Of a stretch of DNA of 10,591 bases, positions 6,914 through 10,591 are shown piece after piece; position 1 is the first letter of the stretch; each line of letters begins with the position of its first letter. Source of the DNA: an uncultured Synechococcus sp. (GTDB taxonomy: Bacteria > Cyanobacteriota > Cyanobacteriia > PCC-6307 > Cyanobiaceae); assembly GCA_913020095.1 (NCBI GenBank), contig CAJWAH010000039.1:1-10591 (forward strand), given 5' to 3'. Position numbers and translations under genes: made by a program. The notes under the pieces were generated by a model. It was not told the DNA's origin. It saw only the letters and a list, made by a program, of their open reading frames with translations, and did not search any database.

Positions 6914-8074
6914 GTGAAGCGGCCGGGCATCGTTGGAAGCGGCCAGCTGGCGGTGATGCTGGCGGAAGCCGCAGGCCCGATGGGATTGAACTTGGCTCTG
7001 CAGGCATCCAGTGCCAGCGATCCGGCTTGCAAGCTTGTTGATGAGGTGGTGATCGGCGCCGCGACCGATGGTGCTGCCACTACTCAGCTCGCTGAGCGTT
7101 GTGATGCGATTGGTTTTGAGAACGAGTGGGTTGATCTCAAGACCATTGCTGAGCTGGAGAAGCGTGGTTTGGAATTTCAGCCCTCGGCGGCTGTTCTGCA
7201 GCAGCTGGTGGACAAACGCAGCCAGCACCTGTTGCTGGAGCGGTTGAACCTGCCTTGCCCGCGCTGGTGCGACCTGGCTGAGGTGGTGAGCGCTGGTGGT
7301 GCTCTGCCGGAGCACATGGAACTTCCCGCCATGGCCAAGGCGATGACAGGCGGCTACGACGGCCAAGGCACCGAACGGGTGCTCAACCGCGCCTCGCTGG
7401 AAGCGTTGTTGATGCGCGTTGATCCGCGCCGCTGGATCCTCGAGGAACTGGTCCCGTTTGAGCATGAGCTGGCCGTGGTGGTGGCGCGCGATGCAGCCGG
7501 CCAGGTGGAACTGATGCCATTGGTGGAAACCCATCAGCATCAACAGGTCTGTGAGTGGGTGCTGGCACCAGCCGGCGTGAGCCATGCGGTGGAGGCCCGT
7601 GTCCGTTCGATTGCGGTGTCACTCGTCACGGCACTCGACTACGTCGGCGTGCTGGCGATCGAAATGTTTCTGGGGCCTCAAGGCCTGTTGATTAATGAGC
7701 TAGCTCCGCGCACCCACAACTCCGGCCACTTTTCGATTGAGGCCTGCAGCACCAGCCAGTTCCAGCAGCAGCTGACGTTGCTCAGCGGCCAACCACCTTC
7801 AGCTGCTGAGTGGCTTGCCTCAGGAGCCTTCATGGTGAATCTGCTCGGTTTTGAAACATCCGACTGTCCCTACAGCGATCGTTTGCAGCAGTTGCAGCGC
7901 CTGCCTGGGGCCCACCTGCACTGGTACGGCAAAGAGCAGTCGAGGCCGGGGCGGAAGTTGGGGCACATCACCTTTCTGCTGCAAGCCAAAGATCCGGGGC
8001 TGCGCCGCCGTGAGGCCATGGAACGTTTGCAAGAGGTGCGTGAGCACTGGCCTGCTCCTGGTCAAACCCCCTAA
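6914..8074 (+). CDS. purK: N5-carboxyaminoimidazole ribonucleotide synthase (PurK)
   Basis: A 386-residue ATP-grasp enzyme of purine synthesis that uses ATP and bicarbonate to carboxylate aminoimidazole ribonucleotide; PurE then finishes the step. The N-terminal fold begins GIVGSGQLAVMLAEAA, a variant of the usual GGGQL motif. The ATP-binding loop is AKAMTGGYDGQGTERV (141-156). Glu250 and the NELAPRTHNSGHFSIEAC block (261-278) are the conserved ATP/metal and substrate part, and the length is normal. The start is GTG at 6914, directly before the KRPGIVGSGQL motif; no earlier in-frame start fits. It follows the permease gene by 25 bases. No purE is nearby. Confidence 0.95.
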   Translation: MKRPGIVGSGQLAVMLAEAAGPMGLNLALQASSASDPACKLVDEVVIGAATDGAATTQLAERCDAIGFENEWVDLKTIAELEKRGLEFQPSAAVLQQLVDKRSQHLLLERLNLPCPRWCDLAEVVSAGGALPEHMELPAMAKAMTGGYDGQGTERVLNRASLEALLMRVDPRRWILEELVPFEHELAVVVARDAAGQVELMPLVETHQHQQVCEWVLAPAGVSHAVEARVRSIAVSLVTALDYVGVLAIEMFLGPQGLLINELAPRTHNSGHFSIEACSTSQFQQQLTLLSGQPPSAAEWLASGAFMVNLLGFETSDCPYSDRLQQLQRLPGAHLHWYGKEQSRPGRKLGHITFLLQAKDPGLRRREAMERLQEVREHWPAPGQTP

Positions 8075-8277
8075 ATTCGGTTCGGACTGCTGTGTTGGTG
8101 TTTGCCCTGCCAAGTGTTCTGATCTGACTCCCTTTTCGACTTGGGGGAGATGTCCCGGAAGTGACGTAAACCGGCCCAGTAGCTGGAAACGAAGCTCCGC
8201 TTTTCTCCCTCTTCTGGTTTATCCAGGTCGAACCTCAGGTCATCACGGCACGGCGGTCCACCCAATTGCAATAGCAA
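8071..8277 (-). CDS. Possible small hypothetical protein antisense to the purK 3' end
   Basis: A minus-strand frame of up to 68 residues whose stop overlaps the purK stop region. The middle part (DDLRFDLDKPEEGEKR, then a SYWAGLRHFRDIS segment) looks protein-like: acidic, then a basic amphipathic stretch. Only TTG starts (8277, 8271, 8265) are available, and no ribosome-binding site is obvious. It may be a remnant whose true start has been lost. No family recognised. Confidence 0.28.
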   Translation of the reverse strand: MLLQLGGPPCRDDLRFDLDKPEEGEKRSFVSSYWAGLRHFRDISPKSKRESDQNTWQGKHQHSSPNRI

Positions 8278-8359
8278 TGAGTGTCGGGGTTTGTTGGTTG
8301 CCCAACGTCTAACGCGTGGAGCTGAGCCTGAGCTGCAGGATCTCGGTAGGTGCAGGTGA

Positions 8360-8542
8360 GGGGGTGAACCTCAACATCAATCACTCGCAACGCCAGGCCT
8401 GCTCATTGGGCACAAAGTCGCTCATGGGGATTGGGTCACCGTGGTTTTGTCGGCGGATGACAGGCATCAACTACCGGCATCCATCACCCGTGTGCGCTGG
8501 TGGTGGCAAGTCCTAGGGGGGATCTGGTTCGGCCTCCCCTAG
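8360..8542 (+). pseudogene. Start-less open frame, possible gene remnant
   Basis: After a TGA at 8357-8359 this frame stays open for 60 codons to a TAG at 8540-8542 with protein-like content: GHKVAHGDWVTVVLSADDRH, then a Trp-rich stretch RVRWWWQVLGGIWFGLP. No ATG is present; the first GTG (8441) would give only 33 residues and a CTG lies at 8399. In the same frame upstream of the stop a short acidic stretch (EPELQDLG) can be read, so this may be a small gene broken by a stop or frameshift. The opposite strand is codon-aligned and also carries a short ATG frame, so coding strand is not certain. The end lies inside the CCTAGGGG palindrome. Confidence 0.3.
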
Positions 8543-8543
8543 G
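8512..8543. repeat. Inverted repeat, 8-base perfect stem
   Basis: CCTAGGGG (8512-8519) pairs with CCCCTAGG (8536-8543); two more G-C pairs form if one T is bulged. Neither strand has a T run after it, so it is not a canonical intrinsic terminator, though it lies exactly at the end of the remnant frame 8360-8542. Confidence 0.6.
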
Positions 8544-8575
8544 CGCAAAAGCCACTCCGGGCGGAGCGGCGAAGT

Positions 8576-8597
8576 CCCGGAGACGCAATCCTCCGGG
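8576..8597. repeat. Inverted repeat, 7-base stem, 8-base loop
   Basis: CCCGGAG (8576-8582) pairs with CTCCGGG (8591-8597). It lies in sequence without any gene call, between the palindrome at 8512-8543 and the minus-strand terminator at 8624-8653. Its role is unknown. Confidence 0.55.
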
Positions 8598-8623
8598 CAC
8601 TCATTCACAGAAGAGCCGGCCAT

Positions 8624-8653
8624 AAAAAACGCCCTGAGGACTCACCCAGAGCG
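8624..8653 (-). terminator. Strong Rho-independent terminator on the minus strand
   Basis: Read on the minus strand, CGCTCTGGG (8653-8645), a six-base loop TGAGTC and CTCAGGGCG (8638-8630) form a 9-pair stem with two G-T pairs, followed at once by six Ts (8629-8624). This is the clearest intrinsic terminator in the window. It would end either the transcript of the 59-residue gene at 8763-8942, leaving a 3' leader of about 130 bases, or a separate small RNA starting near 8697. Confidence 0.8.
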
Positions 8654-8697
8654 TCGCTGCTTTCGCCTGGTCCGACTGCTCGACAGACCAGGACATA
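8624..8697 (-). ncRNA. Candidate small RNA with two hairpins
   Basis: On the minus strand, a 7-pair hairpin (GACCAGG/CCTGGTC ends at 8692-8686 and 8672-8666) is followed by a linker with GCGAAAGCAGCG and then by the terminator stem and T run. The whole unit is about 70-75 bases, a typical small-RNA layout. A weak -10-like TAGCTA lies just upstream (near 8709-8704), but I see no matching -35. It does not carry the Yfr1 signature ACUCCUCACAC. It may equally be the structured 3' end of the upstream small gene's mRNA. Confidence 0.38.
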
Positions 8698-8762
8698 TCT
8701 CTAGTAGCTAGTCAGCCCTGCTGTCCTGACTTATGCAAAGGACGCATGAAAAGGTTTGCTCA

Positions 8763-8942
8763 TCAGCCTTTCCAGGTGTTCCATGGCCGCGCGCGTTCGG
8801 CCTCAGTTCGAGCGGCTTCACGCCAATAGAGCCACTGCATTTCCATCTCAGTGAGGTATCCGTGCCGCATGGCGTCCGCGTAGCCATAGGACTTGGTGAC
8901 GGGTTTTGGCTTGCCTAGCGAGGAGTCTGTTCTTCTGAACAT
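8763..8942 (-). CDS. Small hypothetical protein, 59 residues
   Basis: Minus-strand ATG at 8942, TGA at 8765-8763. The protein is soluble and rich in Trp, Tyr, Arg and Glu: residues 18-26 read KSYGYADAM, 27-49 a likely helix containing GYLTEMEMQWLYWREAAR, and the end is RPWNTWKG. An AGAGGGG ribosome-binding sequence sits about eight bases before the ATG, which decides the start. Periodic aromatic and charged residues look like a real folded or helical small protein of the kind common in picocyanobacteria. I do not recognise a family and infer no function. The antisense frame over this interval has no such character. A strong terminator lies about 110-140 bases downstream on the same strand. 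Confidence 0.68.
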   Translation of the reverse strand: MFRRTDSSLGKPKPVTKSYGYADAMRHGYLTEMEMQWLYWREAARTEAERARPWNTWKG

Positions 8943-8999
8943 CCGCTTTTCCCCTCTTGGGTATTGCCCAATCCAAGCCAGAAGCCAGCACTGGGTTGA

Positions 9000-9203
9000 T
9001 CAGCTAAGCGCTGAATTTTCACTTTGCGTCTCAGGAATGGCTGGACCTTTCCTCCGGTCGGCCGACTCCTTATCGCTGATGCGCCTCTTTCTTTCTGCCT
9101 TGATCTGAACAAGTAGTGAATTGACCGGTGCTTGGGATATCCACTGGTTGGCGGTGGTAGTAGGGATCTGCCTCACATGGGTCAGATTCCCAGCTGCATC
9201 CAT
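9000..9203 (-). CDS. Possible small hypothetical protein, 67 residues
   Basis: Minus-strand ATG at 9203; the frame is open upstream to a TTG at 9260 (86 residues). The N-terminal half (MDAAGNLTHVRQIPTTTANQ) looks structured; the C-terminal half is strongly basic then polar (KAERKRRISDKES). In the extended form two Cys precede the ATG (TCPEVRDRC). It lies 57 bases upstream of the 59-residue gene on the same strand and could share its transcript. Codon-third GC is ordinary. Not recognised; the plus strand also has an open frame here with a hydrophobic stretch, so the call is weak. Confidence 0.35.
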   Translation of the reverse strand: MDAAGNLTHVRQIPTTTANQWISQAPVNSLLVQIKAERKRRISDKESADRRKGPAIPETQSENSALS

Positions 9204-9485
9204 AAACGGAAGGCACCGATCCCGAACCTCAGGACAGGTGCCGGCCGCGTCCGATCCCAACCACTGAGTCGAACTGTTTAGTCATGGCTCAGCGCTGGCG
9301 ATAAATCCACGCTGGTTGGTTCGCTAACGCCTTGGTTGGGCTGGAGTACCAACGCTTTTGCACCCTGCTGGACCTGGTGCTGATGCCTTCTAATGACACC
9401 CACCATGGCTTCGTCTTGGCTTTCCACCGCCGTGAGGCGCTGGGTCTGAGCACTTTGTTGATCAAAGAGAACCAGAGCGGTCCAG
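9204..9485. other. Stretch without a supported gene
   Basis: Two codon-aligned, overlapping frames run through 9300-9500: a plus frame from a TTG at 9332 (leucine-rich, with FHRREALGLSTLLIKENQSG) and a minus frame without start (glutamine-rich, with TQRLTAVESQDEAMVGVI). Each is the mirror of the other, and position-specific base composition does not separate them. I call neither. Confidence 0.4.
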
Positions 9486-9692
9486 TTGAAACGCTATGCA
9501 CGGTCGTGGTTTTCCTTGGCTCGCTCGATCAAATCCAAGACACGCTGCTGTGCTGCGCCATCGAGGTCGTCACACGACGTAGGGACTCGCAACGTTCGTC
9601 AACGAACTTCTGTGTTGTTGATTCACCAAAACGGGGGATGCGGCTGGACCGCTGCTGTCCACACCATGGATGGAGATGGTGATCTCCTATGA
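9486..9692 (+). CDS. Doubtful small ORF translationally overlapping the next gene
   Basis: A TTG-started frame of 68 residues ending HQNGGCGWTAAVHTMDGDGD then Leu-Leu; its TGA shares ATGA with the ATG of the gene at 9689. That 4-base overlap is the usual sign of translational coupling, but no ribosome-binding site precedes the TTG and the first half is basic and unremarkable. An internal ATG (9666) would leave an 8-codon reading frame directly upstream. Either could be a leader ORF; no family is recognised. Confidence 0.27.
   Translation: MKRYARSWFSLARSIKSKTRCCAAPSRSSHDVGTRNVRQRTSVLLIHQNGGCGWTAAVHTMDGDGDLL
9494..9592 (-). CDS. Doubtful 32-residue helical peptide ORF
   Basis: Minus strand from a TTG at 9592 to a TAG at 9496-9494. 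The product includes CDDLDGAAQQRVLDLIERAK, which would form a good amphipathic helix. The same frame continues open past the TAG for another 70 codons (9493-9281), so this may be the first part of a gene cut by an amber codon. No ribosome-binding site or ATG. It overlaps the plus-strand frame at 9486, and only one of them can be expected to be real. Confidence 0.2.
   Translation of the reverse strand: MRVPTSCDDLDGAAQQRVLDLIERAKENHDRA
9672..9687 (+). promoter_or_regulatory. Hairpin covering the ribosome-binding site of the gene at 9689
   Basis: GGAGAT (9672-9677), loop GGTG, ATCTCC (9682-9687): a perfect six-pair stem ending one base before the ATG. The only good Shine-Dalgarno sequence (GGAG) is in the 5' arm and would be masked when the stem is closed. 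A ribosome translating the overlapping upstream frame would open it, so coupling or temperature/protein control is possible. The structure is seen; the regulation is inferred. Confidence 0.45.
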
Positions 9693-9940
9693 ATGCTCTG
9701 ACTCGTTTGGTGATTGGCTCCGCCGCTGGCGGTTTGCTCGGTGGTGCAGCATTTCTTGGTCTGGAGGCTGCCACGGCTCACAAAGCCTCCGCTGAATCGT
9801 TCCAGAACCGAGAAGCAACGGTATTCATCAAGAACGATGCGCTGGCTAACAAGTTGGGCACCCGCTTCCTCGAGGAATGCGAGGCCACTCAACGCAGCGG
9901 TAGCGCCCACGTTGAGGTCACCTGTTGGGGCTCGTTCTGA
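9689..9940 (+). CDS. Small membrane-anchored or exported hypothetical protein, 83 residues
   Basis: The N-terminus has a glycine/alanine-rich hydrophobic segment (about 6-29, VIGSAAGGLLGGAAFLGLEA) that could be a membrane anchor or an uncleaved signal. The rest is a polar domain of about 50 residues with two Cys (EEC and VTC near the end) that could form a disulfide outside the cytoplasm. I do not recognise a family. The ATG at 9689 follows a hairpin and overlaps the TGA of an upstream frame. The next gene, also exported, begins 70 bases downstream on the same strand, so the two probably form one unit. Confidence 0.68.
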   Translation: MNALTRLVIGSAAGGLLGGAAFLGLEAATAHKASAESFQNREATVFIKNDALANKLGTRFLEECEATQRSGSAHVEVTCWGSF

Positions 9941-10010
9941 CGCTTGGTGTGAAACGTGTTGTGGTTGCCGGGGTCCTGCCAAACCACCCCAACAGCAGCA
10001 CACTGGCTGT

Positions 10011-10481
10011 ATGAAAAGAATCCTCCTTTCTTTGGTTGCTCTGAGTTTGAGCGGCCCAGCGCTGGCCCAGGATCTTGATCAAACCGTCGAGCAGTTCCAG
10101 CAGCAGGCGGCGGAGCAGCGCGCCAAGCAGGAAACCTGCATCGCCAATTGGAATGAGGCTCAGTTCCAAGCGGCTGATCCGATCTTGGTGAACGAGCGTT
10201 TTCTGCTCAAAGATGGAACTGTGCAGGGTTTCAACTACGACCCAGAGATTGTGCGCAACAACGACGAGTGCCTCACCGGTGATGTGGTGTCGTTGATGGA
10301 TCAGCAAAATCAACCTGGGTGTATCACCCCTTCAACCGTTTTGATCCCTGGTTTGGATGATTGCCAGGCAACGATGTATCGCCTCGAGGTGGATGGCTTG
10401 GTGCTCTACACCAAGTCAAAATCTGATCAAGACAATTCCTTGACACGGAATTTGATTGGTGTTCGGCGCGTTGGCTACTGA
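10011..10481 (+). CDS. Exported hypothetical protein, 156 residues
   Basis: The ATG at 10011 gives a clear Sec signal peptide (MKRILLSLVALSLSGPALA, cleavage before Gln20). The open frame extends upstream to 9714, but that part is the shadow of the preceding gene. Residues about 20-42 are Gln/Glu-rich and helical (TVEQFQQQAAEQRAKQE), perhaps a short coiled coil. The following domain has four Cys (in ETC, DEC, PGC and DDC contexts), which suggests two disulfides in the periplasm or lumen, and ends RNLIGVRRVGY. No lipobox and no other membrane segment. I do not recognise a family. It sits 70 bases after the 83-residue gene on the same strand; their shared envelope location suggests related roles, which is inference. 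Confidence 0.8.
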   Translation: MKRILLSLVALSLSGPALAQDLDQTVEQFQQQAAEQRAKQETCIANWNEAQFQAADPILVNERFLLKDGTVQGFNYDPEIVRNNDECLTGDVVSLMDQQNQPGCITPSTVLIPGLDDCQATMYRLEVDGLVLYTKSKSDQDNSLTRNLIGVRRVGY

Positions 10482-10513
10482 TCAACCCAGAGCGATGGCG
10501 ACCGTGGGTTGAT
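10481..10513 (+). terminator. Hairpin at the end of the exported-protein gene
   Basis: ATCAACCCA (10481-10489) pairs perfectly with TGGGTTGAT (10505-10513), nine pairs around a 15-base loop, starting at the last base of the stop codon. No T run follows, so it is not a canonical intrinsic terminator; cyanobacterial 3' ends often have such stems, and it may stabilise the mRNA end. Confidence 0.45.
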
Positions 10514-10591
10514 GAAGCTCTGACAACATTCATTGGCAGCCTGGTGGCTCAAGTGTTTGAGTGCCGCCAAAGGAAATTTTCCATGGCCTGG

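Noticed and set aside
6794..7585. Minus-strand frame of 263 codons inside purK
   Set aside because: Antisense shadow rich in His, Gln and Leu; purK motifs are clear on the plus strand.
8075..8732. Search for tRNA, tmRNA, 6S, SRP RNA or Yfr1 in the gene-poor stretch
   Set aside because: No cloverleaf, no TTCRANYC box in a plausible setting, and no Yfr1 core motif on either strand.
8991..10490. 13-base inverted repeat CTGGGTTGATCAG (8991-9003) and CTGATCAACCCAG (10478-10490)
   Set aside because: One such pair is expected roughly by chance in 10 kb; the flanks do not match and the enclosed genes do not look like a mobile element.
1..10591. CRISPR array, insertion sequence or prophage genes
   Set aside because: No regularly spaced direct repeats, no transposase or integrase motifs and no phage structural genes were seen in any frame.

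Overview
The window looks like DNA from a marine picocyanobacterium of the Synechococcus/Cyanobium type. The evidence is the high GC content, compact genes with short or negative gaps, a lumenal Psb32/TPM protein, and cyanobacterial-looking aroB and purK. I had no search tools, so this placement rests on protein character alone. The left edge does not fit: positions 1 to about 918 read like part of a spliced eukaryotic gene, with two long open exons in the same frame around a 104-base GT-AG intron. The window therefore looks chimeric on the left, or records a very unusual transfer.

Layout. 1-918: eukaryote-like exon, intron, exon. 919-1566 (minus): a TPM/Psb32 reading frame whose own C-terminus is replaced, in frame, by the last ~50 residues of acetyl-CoA synthetase. 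1600-2784 (plus): MidA-family methyltransferase. 2790-3200 (minus): tautomerase. 3476-3979 (plus): DoxX membrane protein. 4054-4824 (plus): ArsM-like arsenite methyltransferase, overlapping tail to tail with aroB (4821-5924, minus). 5992-6888 (plus): sugar-type ABC transporter permease. 6914-8074 (plus): purK, 25 bases behind the permease and probably cotranscribed. 8075-9688: a gene-poor stretch with small or decayed reading frames, a convincing 59-residue minus-strand gene, several hairpins and a strong minus-strand terminator. 9689-10481 (plus): two small unrecognised envelope proteins, one with a glycine-rich membrane segment and one exported. 10482-10591: a terminal hairpin and otherwise nothing supported.

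How the parts relate. The backbone is housekeeping: shikimate pathway (aroB), purine synthesis (purK), complex I assembly type methylation (midA) and photosystem II maintenance (psb32). A small accessory set (tautomerase, DoxX, ArsM-like) sits between midA and aroB. No phage, IS element, CRISPR array, tRNA or rRNA was seen. The points most worth checking are the two junctions at the left end, the hairpin that covers the ribosome-binding site of the gene at 9689, and the candidate small RNA at 8624-8697 with its neighbouring hairpins.
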